Assembly (NCBI GenBank): GCA_003819755.1
Contig: RPQK01000324.1
Coordinates: 1 to 8,176 of the forward strand
Reading direction: 5' to 3'
Origin: Acidobacteriota bacterium
Lineage (GTDB): Bacteria > Acidobacteriota > UBA6911 > RPQK01
DNA length: 8,176 bases
The notes under the pieces are model-generated. The model was given only the letters and a program-made list of their open reading frames with translations, was not told where the DNA came from and did no database searches. This document shows positions 1 to 6,699 of the stretch, in pieces. The position numbers and the translations under genes were made by a program. The first letter of the stretch is position 1; each line of letters begins with the position of its first letter.

Positions 1-1088
1 GGCGCCTGGCCGGCGGTCGAGGCCCAAACGGTTTTTCCGTCCGGATACTGGTGAAACGGGCGATACTTGAAGTCCTTGTCGAGCAGGCCGAATTTCCAGA
101 GCTGGTAGGCGATGTCCTTGCCGACGTAGGTGACCGTGCCGTTACTGCGTACGATTATTTTCGCGTCGGCTGCCTCGCCATCGTCTCCCGGTAGCGGCAT
201 GATCCAGCATCCCTTGCTCGGGCCATCGGTACTGAAAGTGATCGTTCCATGTTCCTTGAGTTTCTGAAAGGCCTCGTCCCAAAACCGCAGCTGCAGAATT
301 TCGCTCTCCCGCGGAAGCACGTCGTACTGCACACCGATGCGGAGCATGGTTGCCAGGTGAGTGTGAACAATTCGATCAGAGACATAGGCGGCGAGCTCCG
401 CCGTTTCCCCGTGGCCTTCTTCGATCTCCTTGAGAGCCCGGTAGCGATACTGCACGTGCGATTCGTCGTGCGAAAACCAGTCCGAAACCTCCGCATAGAG
501 ATCCCAGCAGTAGTAGTCGAAGGGATCAGGCAGTTCCTTCACCTGGTCAAGCGTGAGGCGGCGCAATTGCTGGAAACCGACCAGGACGTCTGCCACCTGA
601 ACGCCGGTGTTATCGATGTAGTTTTGAACCTCCACTTCTTGACCCGAGGCGCGGAGCAGGCGGACAAAAGTGTCTCCAAGCGCAGCGTTTCGCAGGTGAC
701 CAATGTGGGCGGCTTTGTTCGGGTTGATATTGGTGTGCTCGACAATCACCTTCTCCCCGCCAGGCTCGGCCCGGTTGTCGATCACCCAGGCGTAGAGATC
801 CTGGAAGAACGGGGCTCGCGCAAAGAAAACGTTGACGTAGCCGGCCCCGGCCGCCTCGAATCTGGCGACCTCGGGAAGGGGAGGGACGGCGGATGCTATT
901 TCCTGGGCGATTTGCCGCGGAGCTTTGCGCAGCGTCTTAGCCAGTTCAAAGGCGAAAGGAAAGGCGAGGTCGCCCATTTCCGTCTTGGGCGGTGTCTCAA
1001 CCGAAAGCTTCTCAAGCTGAATTCCATATTTCTGTTGGATGAAAGCGCGAAGATGAGCCGCAACGGTCTCGATTCTGCGTAGGAGCAT
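1..1088 (-). CDS. argS: Arginyl-tRNA synthetase, N-terminal 362 residues (runs off the left edge)
   Basis: Class I aminoacyl-tRNA synthetase that charges tRNA-Arg with arginine in the cytoplasm. I translated the minus strand from the ATG at 1088 and the frame stays open to base 1. The N-terminal additional domain (tRNA D-loop recognition) spans about residues 1-90. The signature HIGH sits at residues 128-131 in the context NPNKAAHIGHLRN. A second family block, GTVTYVGKDIAYQLWKFG, lies near residue 320. The KMSKS loop and the C-terminal anticodon-binding domain would lie outside the window, so about 200 residues are missing. The start is the first in-frame ATG that gives a normal N-terminus. 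It has no good Shine-Dalgarno sequence, unlike the hox genes. The gene follows hoxW in the same direction after a repeat-filled 281-base gap, so it is probably a separate transcription unit. No frameshift or lost motif is visible. Confidence 0.93.
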   Translation of the reverse strand, partial: MLLRRIETVAAHLRAFIQQKYGIQLEKLSVETPPKTEMGDLAFPFAFELAKTLRKAPRQIAQEIASAVPPLPEVARFEAAGAGYVNVFFARAPFFQDLYAWVIDNRAEPGGEKVIVEHTNINPNKAAHIGHLRNAALGDTFVRLLRASGQEVEVQNYIDNTGVQVADVLVGFQQLRRLTLDQVKELPDPFDYYCWDLYAEVSDWFSHDESHVQYRYRALKEIEEGHGETAELAAYVSDRIVHTHLATMLRIGVQYDVLPRESEILQLRFWDEAFQKLKEHGTITFSTDGPSKGCWIMPLPGDDGEAADAKIIVRSNGTVTYVGKDIAYQLWKFGLLDKDFKYRPFHQYPDGKTVWASTAGQA

Positions 1089-1096
1089 AGGGGACT

Positions 1097-1102
1097 ATGA
1101 TA
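1097..1102 (-). promoter_or_regulatory. Possible -10 element of argS (leaderless start)
   Basis: On the minus strand TATCAT matches the sigma-70 -10 consensus at five of six bases. It ends eight bases before the argS ATG at 1088, so transcription could begin at or next to the start codon. The poor Shine-Dalgarno agrees with this. No recognisable -35 lies upstream (the 17-base-spaced hexamer is TGCCGC), so the call is weak. Confidence 0.25.
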
Positions 1103-1144
1103 GCGCATCGGGCGCTACGGCGGCATCGGGCAGAGGGCCTTTGG

Positions 1145-1190
1145 CACAATCGATTGTGTACGGGGCTTCTATTGTGGCCGGACTCTCCAG
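1145..1190 (+). repeat. Tandem repeat unit, copy 1 (46 bases, period 57)
   Basis: This 46-base unit recurs at 1202-1247 with two substitutions, at positions 12 and 25 of the unit. The unit begins with the perfect 14-base palindrome CACAATCGATTGTG in this copy and ends GTGGCCGGACTCTCCAG. The bases just before each copy also resemble each other (GGCCTTTGG and AGCCTTGGA), so the ancestral unit may be slightly longer. It lies between argS and hoxW and I see no coding signal in it. Confidence 0.85.
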
Positions 1191-1201
1191 CGAGCCTTGG
1201 A

Positions 1202-1247
1202 CACAATCGATTCTGTACGGGGCTTTTATTGTGGCCGGACTCTCCAG
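1202..1247 (+). repeat. Tandem repeat unit, copy 2
   Basis: Second copy of the 46-base unit at 1145-1190, identical at 44 positions. The change at unit position 12 breaks the perfect CACAATCGATTGTG palindrome to CACAATCGATTCTG. The second half of this copy is also the outer part of the left arm of the 41-bp inverted repeat (1221-1261), so the element was duplicated both directly and in inverted orientation. A diverged third copy lies inverted at about 1332-1377. Confidence 0.85.
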
Positions 1248-1362
1248 AGTCCGGCAGCCGGACCGTCGGGTCCGGCCCAAACGGGGCGAGCTGCAACCAT
1301 CGTTCTCGCCGGGCTACGAGCCCGGCTGCCGGACTCTGGAGAGTCCGGCCACAATAAAAGCC
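1221..1362. repeat. Perfect 41-bp inverted repeat with nested hairpins (REP/MITE-like element)
   Basis: Bases 1221-1261 are the exact reverse complement of 1322-1362, leaving a 60-base centre. Each arm contains its own near-palindrome, CCGGACTCT-CC-AGAGTCCGG at 1235-1254 and its complement at 1329-1348. The centre holds more stems: CCGGAC/GTCCGG at 1258-1275, GGCGAG/CTCGCC at 1285-1310 and GCCGGGCT-ACG-AGCCCGGC at 1308-1326. Transcribed RNA could fold either as one long stem or as a chain of short hairpins. It carries no transposase frame. On neither strand is a stem followed by a T-run, so it is not a canonical terminator, though it could stabilise the hox mRNA 3' end. The outer edge of the right-hand copy reaches the hoxW stop codon. 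Confidence 0.9.
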
Positions 1363-1369
1363 GCCTGCA

Positions 1370-1822
1370 CTATCGATGGTGGTAGGGCCTTTCGAGCAGT
1401 TGCCGCACCGCTTGAATGGCCTTCGGTATCCCCTGTTTAACAGCCTCGGACAGTCCTTCGCTGAGGCCGAAGTTTTGGCCGCCGATACTGACGAGGTAGG
1501 TGCGGGCAATCCGACCGTAGAGGACTTTGGCAGTCATGAGCAGCATCGGGGGGGCGAACTGGTGGGTGAAGCTTTGTTCCGGCTCGGATAGATGGACTTC
1601 CTCGACTCTGACCTCGCCGGGTTGGCTTTCGGAGCTGGCGTCGATGAAGATAGCCAGCTCCGCCCGGCTCAGCAGTTCGGCCAATTCGGGGCGGAGCTGG
1701 AGCTCGATCAGAATATGGACTTCCGGATCGTCGATTTCTGCGGCAAGCCGGCGCGCGATTTCCGGCCCGACGCCGTCATCCCCTCGCAACGGATTCCCGT
1801 ATCCAACAATAACGATACGCAT
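1370..1822 (-). CDS. hoxW: [NiFe]-hydrogenase maturation endopeptidase, HoxW/HybD (M52) family
   Basis: Cytoplasmic nickel-dependent endopeptidase of 150 residues that removes the C-terminal tail of the hydrogenase large subunit once nickel is in place. The family signature is at the N-terminus, GYGNPLRGDDGVG (residues 7-19). By analogy with E. coli HybD (Glu16, Asp62, His93) the nickel-sensing ligands should be Asp16, Asp61 (in IFIDAS) and His87 (in THQFAPP). The length fits the family. I chose the ATG at 1822 because the mature fold begins directly with MRIVIVG; a longer in-frame start at 1948 would add 42 unrelated residues and overlap hoxH by 97 bases. An AAGGAT ribosome site is present, with a rather long 12-base spacing. 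The gene follows the hoxH stop by 29 bases, as last gene of the operon, and its presumed substrate is HoxH. The stop codon lies at the edge of the repeat element. Confidence 0.92.
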   Translation of the reverse strand: MRIVIVGYGNPLRGDDGVGPEIARRLAAEIDDPEVHILIELQLRPELAELLSRAELAIFIDASSESQPGEVRVEEVHLSEPEQSFTHQFAPPMLLMTAKVLYGRIARTYLVSIGGQNFGLSEGLSEAVKQGIPKAIQAVRQLLERPYHHR

Positions 1823-1851
1823 ACAGAGCGTGAAATCCTTAGGATCAATGC

Positions 1852-3276
1852 CTACCGCCTTAACTGGTCCAGCACTTCCCCTTCCGGTCCCACCAGGTCG
1901 ATGGTCAGCGGCATCTGGCCGACGGCGTGGGTCGAACAGCTCAAACATGGGTCGTAGGCCCGAATGACGGCCTCCACCCGGTTGAGCATTCCTTCCTGGA
2001 GCTTGTTCCCGTCCACGAAACGGCGGGCGACCTGCAGGACCGCGCGGTTCATCGCCAGATTATTATGCCCCGTCGCGATGATCAGGTTCGCCCAAATGAT
2101 GCGTCCCTGGTCGTCGATCTTGTAGTGGTGGATGAGCGTGCCTCGCGGTGCCTCAGCTACCCCGATACCCTCGTCGTTGTTCGGCGCAGCGAAAGCACGG
2201 ACATGCTTGCTCAGAATGTCCTTATGGTGCAGCAGCTGTTCCATTTTCTCCAGGCAGAAAAGGATCTCGATGAGCCGGGCGTAATGGTAGTGGAAGGAGC
2301 TCAAGACCGCTCCCCGCTCCAGCGTCCGGAATTCCGCGAACTCCTGGTCGGCCAGCGGCGAACCGCAGTGGTTCACAAGATTGAGCCGAGCCAGCGGGCC
2401 GACCCGATAGATTCCTTCCGGATATCCCAGCGGCTTGTAGTACGGGAACTTCAGGTAAGTCCAGGGCTCGACTGCTTCGCCCAGGAAATCCTGGTAGGTC
2501 CGAGGGTCAACGTGATCGGCCACGATATTGCCGGTCGAATCGACAATTCGAAGCCACCCGTCGCCGTAGAACCCGAGACCGGCACTGGCGCTCACCATTC
2601 CGAGGAACATCGTCGGGAAGTTCCCGAAGACGCGAATCTCTTCCCGGTATTTCTCGAGTCCGCGCTTAAACCAGCCCAGGGTCCGGAGGATGACATCGAT
2701 GCCCTCCGGGATCAGCGAGAGAATCCGGTCTCGCTGCTCGACCGACAAGGGTGCGTTGACACCGCCGGGGACGACCCACGCCGGGTGGATTCGTTTGCCT
2801 CCCAGTGATTCAACGATCTCCTGTCCGTACTGCCGCAGCCGAATGCCGTCGCGGGCGACGCCCGGGTTGGCGGCCATCAAACCGAAGATGTTTCGGGTTT
2901 GAGGATCGGCGTCCATGCCGAGCAGCAGGTCAGGCGAAGACAGGTGGAAGAAGCTCAGGGCATGCGACTGGATGATCTGCGCCAGGTTCATGATTCGGCG
3001 GAGATTTGCGCCGGGCTCCGGTATCCGAACACCCATCAACGCGTCGCAGGCCTTGGCCGAAGCCATAAGGTGGCTGACCGGGCAGATTCCGCAAATGCGG
3101 GCCATCAGGGACGGCATTTCATAGAAAGGCCGGCCCTCGCACAACTTTTCAAACCCTCGTACCTGGCCGATATGAAAGAAGGCATTGTTCACCATCCCGT
3201 CGTCGCCGACGTGGATGGTGATCTTGCCGTGGCCCTCGATTCGGGTCAATGGATCAATAACAATCTTCTTTGCCAT
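1852..3276 (-). CDS. hoxH: Bidirectional NAD-linked [NiFe]-hydrogenase, large catalytic subunit (group 3d)
   Basis: A 474-residue catalytic subunit that holds the NiFe(CN)2CO centre and reversibly splits H2 in the cytoplasm. The L1 motif RICGICPVSH gives nickel ligands Cys62 and Cys65. The L2 motif DPCLSCSTH near the C-terminus gives Cys444 and Cys447. The N-terminal RIEGHGK is also conserved in the family. By family rule the protease cuts after His450, releasing a 24-residue tail starting AVGQMPL; hoxW, the likely protease, is the next gene. The length and motifs match HoxH of cyanobacteria and Ralstonia. The start ATG at 3276 follows GAGGAG by seven bases, and that site overlaps the hoxY stop codon. 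A longer reading from 3384 would run into hoxY and precede the universal MAKKIVIDPLTRIEGH start, so I reject it. No signal peptide is present, as expected for a soluble enzyme. Confidence 0.97.
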   Translation of the reverse strand: MAKKIVIDPLTRIEGHGKITIHVGDDGMVNNAFFHIGQVRGFEKLCEGRPFYEMPSLMARICGICPVSHLMASAKACDALMGVRIPEPGANLRRIMNLAQIIQSHALSFFHLSSPDLLLGMDADPQTRNIFGLMAANPGVARDGIRLRQYGQEIVESLGGKRIHPAWVVPGGVNAPLSVEQRDRILSLIPEGIDVILRTLGWFKRGLEKYREEIRVFGNFPTMFLGMVSASAGLGFYGDGWLRIVDSTGNIVADHVDPRTYQDFLGEAVEPWTYLKFPYYKPLGYPEGIYRVGPLARLNLVNHCGSPLADQEFAEFRTLERGAVLSSFHYHYARLIEILFCLEKMEQLLHHKDILSKHVRAFAAPNNDEGIGVAEAPRGTLIHHYKIDDQGRIIWANLIIATGHNNLAMNRAVLQVARRFVDGNKLQEGMLNRVEAVIRAYDPCLSCSTHAVGQMPLTIDLVGPEGEVLDQLRR

Positions 3277-3287
3277 GGCTTTTCTCC

Positions 3288-3821
3288 TCACGCTCCAAAC
3301 CGGCTCAGCAATGAGATATCCGGAACCGAGCCTGAGAGAAGCCCAACCAGAAGGGCATGAATGGTATCGGCAGAAGGCGGGCATCCAGGCACGAAGACAT
3401 CAACCTTGACGACCTCGCGGACCGGACAGACCCGACTCCGCAGAGCCGGAACGCTTTCCGACGGTATTTGCGGCTGAAGCGTGACATTCTCCAGATAAAC
3501 CCGCTCCAACACGGCCTTCGCACCGCATGTGTTCCGCATGGAAGGGACATTGCCGGTTACGGCGCAGTCGCCAAGCGACACCAGCGTCTTGGTTCGCTGG
3601 CGAATCATCTTGATCTTCTCCTCGTCCTCGACGTTTCCAATCGCGCCCTCGACGAGGGTGATGTCCACTTCCTGCGGGAATTCTTTATTGTCAACCAAAG
3701 GTGAATAGACAATCTCGACCTTGTCGGCTATTTCGACCAGTCGCTCGTCCATGTCCAGTAAGGACATATGGCAACCGGAACAGCCGTCCAGCCAGACGGT
3801 TGCCAGGCGTACTTTGCTCAT
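3288..3821 (-). CDS. hoxY: Bidirectional [NiFe]-hydrogenase small subunit (proximal FeS cluster)
   Basis: A 177-residue electron-transfer partner of HoxH. It carries the single proximal [4Fe-4S] cluster that passes electrons from the NiFe site to the HoxEFU module. The ligands visible are Cys14 and Cys17 (WLDGCSGCHMS), Cys86 (LGDCAVTGNVP) and Cys147 (VPGCPPSAD). Cys99 and Cys132 are further cysteines. It is short, like other group 3 small subunits and unlike the roughly 300-residue membrane-linked ones, and it lacks a twin-arginine signal, so the enzyme stays in the cytoplasm. The ATG at 3821 overlaps the hoxU TGA by four bases (ATGA), and a GAGGG ribosome site lies six bases upstream. Eleven bases separate its stop from hoxH. 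The NuoB-like fold also occurs in complex I, but the adjacent HoxH with all nickel cysteines decides for hydrogenase. Confidence 0.96.
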   Translation of the reverse strand: MSKVRLATVWLDGCSGCHMSLLDMDERLVEIADKVEIVYSPLVDNKEFPQEVDITLVEGAIGNVEDEEKIKMIRQRTKTLVSLGDCAVTGNVPSMRNTCGAKAVLERVYLENVTLQPQIPSESVPALRSRVCPVREVVKVDVFVPGCPPSADTIHALLVGLLSGSVPDISLLSRFGA

Positions 3822-4540
3822 CGACGTCCCTCTCTCATTGAAACGATGTAGGGCAGAAATCCCTTCTTCTTCGACATCTCGGCCACGGACTTGCCTTTTT
3901 CAACCAAGGCGCCGGTGGGGCAGAGTTGAACGCATTTCCCGCAACTCGTGCAGGTCTCGGAATCGCCCCAGGCCTCGTTCATGTCGCTGATGATCCGCAT
4001 GCTCGTGCCGCGGCCCATCAGGTCCCAGGTGTGGGCGCCCTCGACCTCCCCGCAGACCCTGACGCAGCGGGCGCAGAGGATGCAGCGGTTGTGATCAACC
4101 ACGAACCGCTGGTGCGAAGCATCGACAGTCAGCTTCGGAAACCGATACGGAAACCGGATACTGTCGATCCCGAGGTTCTGAGCCAGGCTCTGCAACTCGC
4201 AATTGCCGTTTGACACGCAGACGGCGCAGATGTGGTTGCCATCCGAGAACAAAAGCTCGAGGATCATTTTCCGATAGCTGGCGAGCCGCTCCGACTTGGT
4301 CACCACTTCCATTCCCTCGCGAACCAGGGTGACGCAGGCCGGGAACAGCTTCGGTGAGCCCTTGATTTCCACCAGGCAGAGCCGGCAGCTTCCGACCGGA
4401 GACAATCCGGGAACGTGGCACAGAGTCGGGATGTTGATTCGGTTTTGCCGCGCGACGTCCAGGATGGTCTCTTCCTCACGGCCGCTCACGTCGCGATCGT
4501 CTATTTTGAGGGTTTTTACCCTGGCAGGAGCGGTGCTCAT
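3818..4540 (-). CDS. hoxU: Hydrogenase diaphorase subunit HoxU (NuoG-like, FeS-rich)
   Basis: A 240-residue iron-sulphur wire between HoxF and HoxY, homologous to the N-terminal part of complex I NuoG. Cluster sites appear in order. A plant-type [2Fe-2S] site uses Cys41, Cys52, Cys55 and Cys69 (TLCHVPGLSPVGSCRLC). A NuoG-type His-ligated [4Fe-4S] site uses His103, Cys105, Cys108 and Cys114 (GNHICAVCVSNGNC). Two ferredoxin-like [4Fe-4S] sites use Cys153/156/159/163 (CILCARCVRVC) and Cys197/200/203/207 (CTSCGKCVQLC). The length is typical of HoxU and the molybdopterin-like domain of full NuoG is absent, which argues against complex I. The ATG at 4540 overlaps the hoxF stop by four bases and has a perfect GGAGGT six bases upstream (4547-4552). 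The stop overlaps the hoxY start by four bases. Confidence 0.96.
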   Translation of the reverse strand: MSTAPARVKTLKIDDRDVSGREEETILDVARQNRINIPTLCHVPGLSPVGSCRLCLVEIKGSPKLFPACVTLVREGMEVVTKSERLASYRKMILELLFSDGNHICAVCVSNGNCELQSLAQNLGIDSIRFPYRFPKLTVDASHQRFVVDHNRCILCARCVRVCGEVEGAHTWDLMGRGTSMRIISDMNEAWGDSETCTSCGKCVQLCPTGALVEKGKSVAEMSKKKGFLPYIVSMREGRR

Positions 4541-6186
4541 GCTGTCACCTCCGTCGGTACTTTAATTTTGCAGATTCCAGCGGGACAGGTCTTATTGACG
4601 ATGTGCTCCATATACTCGTCCCGGAAATACCGTAGTGTGCTCAGGACCGGGTTAGGAGCCGACTGGCCCAGACCGCAAAGACTGGTGTTCCTCACGAGGT
4701 CGCACAGATCTTCGAGCATCTCCAGGTCTTCGAGCCCGGCTTTGCCTTCAGTGATCTTGTGGAGCAAGTCATACATCTGGGCCGTTCCGACCCGGCAGGG
4801 CACGCACTTGCCGCAAGACTCGGACATGCAGAACTCCATGAAGTACTTGGCGACGTCGACCATGCACGACGTCTCATCCATGACGATCATGCCGCCCGAC
4901 CCCATGATCGATCCCAGCTTGTTCAGCGACTCGTAGTCGACCGGCATATCCAGGAACTGCTCGGGAATGCATCCCCCGGAAGGGCCGCCTGTCTGCACGG
5001 CCTTCAGGCGTTTCCCGTCTGGAATGCCGCCGCCGATATCGAACACGATCTCACGCAAGGTCATTCCCATCGGGACTTCAATGAGATCGGTGTTCGCAAC
5101 TCGCCCTGCCAGCGCGAATACCTTCGTGCCTTTGCTCTTTTCCGTTCCAATGGAGGCGTACCAGTTGCCCCCCCGCCCCGCAATGGGGGCGATATTGGCG
5201 AAGGTTTCGACGTTGTTGATCAAGGTCGGGCAGCCCCAGAGGCCGGCTTCAGCCGGATACGGAGGCCGTGGCTTCGGGTTCCCCCGGCGGCCTTCTACGG
5301 AAGCGATCAGGGCTGTCTCTTCTCCGCAGACGAACGCGCCCGCCCCCAAGCGGACATCAATATTGAAGTTGAATGTCGTTCCGCAGATATCGATGCCCAG
5401 GAAACGCAAGCGCCGGGCCTGTTTGATCGCATTCTGAAGCCGCTCGATGGCGAGCGGGTACTCGGCCCGGACATAAACGTAGCCCTGACTGGCGCCCACC
5501 GCATATGCGGCGATCGCCATACCCTCAAGGACTCGATGCGGGTCGCTCTCGAGCACGCTCCGGTCCATGAAGGCCCCGGGGTCGCCCTCGTCGGCATTGC
5601 AGATCACGTACTTCGGGCTTCCAGGCGCTTTTGCAACCGTGCTCCACTTCAGGCCGGTGGGATATCCGGCGCCGCCTCGCCCACGGAGTCCGCTCTTGTA
5701 AACTTCCTCGATGATCTGGGCTGGAGTCATCTCGGTCAGGACTTTTGTCAGCGACTGGTAACCGCCTGACAGGAGGTAGTCTTCGATTCGGTTCGGGTCG
5801 ATCTTCCCGCAATTCTCGAGAACGATCTTCACCTGCCGGGTAAAGAACGGCGCTTCGCTCGGGCCCTTGATCCTGGCGACCGGCTGGCCCTCGAGGCTCG
5901 CCACGACTTCCGCCGCGTCTTCGGGTTTGACCTCCTGGTAAAGCGTCCCGGTCTCCTCGACGGAGACAAGGGGTCCGGCAGCGCAAAGTCCCATGCAGCC
6001 GACGCCCTTTATCTGGCACTCATGTTCGCGACCCTGGCGCTTGATCTCGTCTTCGAGCGCGGCTTTCACTTTGTCGCTTTGAGATGAAAGACAGCCGGCG
6101 GCCACGCAGACACACACATGGTGTTTGAATTTCTCCTGCGTTTCCCGCTCGGTCGTAATCGTATTAGTGAGTTCTTCCGGCGTCAT
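4537..6186 (-). CDS. hoxF: Hydrogenase diaphorase subunit HoxF (NAD- and FMN-binding, NuoF-like)
   Basis: A 549-residue flavoprotein that exchanges electrons between NAD(H) and the FeS chain of the Hox enzyme. Residues 1-105 form a thioredoxin-like [2Fe-2S] domain with Cys27, Cys32, Cys64 and Cys68 (CVAAGC and CMGLC). The NuoF core follows: the glycine-rich GRGGAGYPTG near 169-178 and the acidic NADEGDPGAF near 197-206 belong to the FMN/NAD site, and GAGAFVCGEETAL lies near 282-294. A [4Fe-4S] site uses Cys458, Cys461, Cys464 (SCGKCVPC) and Cys504. The C-terminus ends soon after KTCPAGICK, which in longer relatives can lead into an extra ferredoxin domain that is absent here. I chose the ATG at 6186: it overlaps the hoxE TGA as ATGA and has GGAGGT at seven bases. 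A GTG at 6195 would add three residues but sits inside that ribosome site. Complex I NuoF is excluded by the fused N-terminal domain and the neighbours. Confidence 0.96.
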   Translation of the reverse strand: MTPEELTNTITTERETQEKFKHHVCVCVAAGCLSSQSDKVKAALEDEIKRQGREHECQIKGVGCMGLCAAGPLVSVEETGTLYQEVKPEDAAEVVASLEGQPVARIKGPSEAPFFTRQVKIVLENCGKIDPNRIEDYLLSGGYQSLTKVLTEMTPAQIIEEVYKSGLRGRGGAGYPTGLKWSTVAKAPGSPKYVICNADEGDPGAFMDRSVLESDPHRVLEGMAIAAYAVGASQGYVYVRAEYPLAIERLQNAIKQARRLRFLGIDICGTTFNFNIDVRLGAGAFVCGEETALIASVEGRRGNPKPRPPYPAEAGLWGCPTLINNVETFANIAPIAGRGGNWYASIGTEKSKGTKVFALAGRVANTDLIEVPMGMTLREIVFDIGGGIPDGKRLKAVQTGGPSGGCIPEQFLDMPVDYESLNKLGSIMGSGGMIVMDETSCMVDVAKYFMEFCMSESCGKCVPCRVGTAQMYDLLHKITEGKAGLEDLEMLEDLCDLVRNTSLCGLGQSAPNPVLSTLRYFRDEYMEHIVNKTCPAGICKIKVPTEVTA

Positions 6187-6680
6187 TTCGTCCACCTCCG
6201 CATCCGGTTAACGGTCTCCAGAGGAGTCAGTTTGCCCACGACGTCGCCGTCCATCACGGCCGCGGGGGCCAGACCGCACGAACCCAGACAACGGGCTGAG
6301 ACAAGCGAGATATTGCCGTCAGAAGTGGTCTCACCCGGCTTGATTCCGTAAGTTTCTTCTATGGCCGTCAGGATGGCCGGCACACCCTTGATGTAGCAGG
6401 CGGTACCGGTGCAGATAACGCACGTATGCCTTCCCTGGGGCTTCAGGTTGAAAAAGTGATAGAAGGTCGCCACTCCGTAAACCTGGCTCAGAGGGACCCG
6501 TAGCGCGCCAGCCACGAATCGCAGAGCCTGCTCATCCAGGTAACCGAAGGTCTCCTGAACCGTGTGCAACGTCTCGATGAGCGCATTCGGCCGGTAGCCG
6601 TGCTTGCGCATGGCTGCCCCGACGATCCGCCATCGCGTGTCACTGGAGGGCGGAGTGGTACTTCCAAACTCGGTCCACAT
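6183..6680 (-). CDS. hoxE: Hydrogenase diaphorase subunit HoxE (NuoE-like thioredoxin fold, [2Fe-2S])
   Basis: A 165-residue subunit homologous to complex I NuoE. It binds one [2Fe-2S] cluster and is thought to link the diaphorase to further electron carriers. The ligand pattern is C-x4-C then C-x3-C, at Cys90 and Cys95 (VICTGTACYIKG) and Cys131 and Cys135 (SARCLGSCGLAP). The helical NuoE N-terminal block with YGVATFYHFF is at residues 68-77. The ATG at 6680 has AAGGAG six bases upstream (6687-6692). The frame stays open back to 7283, but that part reads through the intergenic repeats and antisense to the PLP enzyme gene, so it is not coding. This is the first gene of the operon; its TGA overlaps the hoxF ATG by four bases. 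Its presence places the operon with HoxEFUYH enzymes rather than the HoxFUYHI type of Ralstonia. Confidence 0.95.
   Translation of the reverse strand: MWTEFGSTTPPSSDTRWRIVGAAMRKHGYRPNALIETLHTVQETFGYLDEQALRFVAGALRVPLSQVYGVATFYHFFNLKPQGRHTCVICTGTACYIKGVPAILTAIEETYGIKPGETTSDGNISLVSARCLGSCGLAPAAVMDGDVVGKLTPLETVNRMRRWTK
6194..6199 (-). promoter_or_regulatory. Ribosome binding site that fixes the hoxF start
   Basis: GGAGGT on the minus strand lies seven bases upstream of the ATG at 6186, an ideal spacing. The alternative GTG at 6195 is embedded in this same GGAGGTG, so it could not use it. The site is inside the end of hoxE. Confidence 0.85.
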
Positions 6681-6699
6681 TAATAGCTCCTTTCTCCCC

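Noticed and set aside
249..1082. A 277-residue plus-strand open frame
   Set aside because: It lies antisense to argS, whose minus-strand frame has the HIGH motif and full family blocks.
1145..1261. CRISPR array from the 57-base-period repeats
   Set aside because: There are only two direct units, the near-identical part is 46 bases, the separating bases are short and also similar between copies, and no cas gene is present.
1221..1362. Intrinsic transcription terminator after hoxW
   Set aside because: Stems are strong, but none is followed by a T-run on the minus strand; the TTTT tract lies before the stem in that direction.
1012..1509. Long minus-strand open frame across the repeats, with repetitive peptides such as ESGHNKSP, and several plus-strand frames from 1097 to 1440
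   Set aside because: The repetition in the peptides comes from the DNA repeats themselves. These frames overlap hoxW and argS, lack ribosome sites and resemble no family I recognise.
1823..1948. N-terminal extension of hoxW by 42 residues
   Set aside because: It overlaps the hoxH 3' end and the added residues do not belong to the protease fold.
3277..3384. N-terminal extension of hoxH by 36 residues
   Set aside because: It overlaps hoxY, and the conserved large-subunit N-terminus starts at the ATG at 3276 with GAGGAG in front.
3818..6680. HoxE, HoxF and HoxU as NuoE, NuoF and NuoG of respiratory complex I
   Set aside because: HoxF carries a fused thioredoxin-like [2Fe-2S] domain, HoxU is only 240 residues, and hoxY and hoxH follow directly; there are no membrane subunits.
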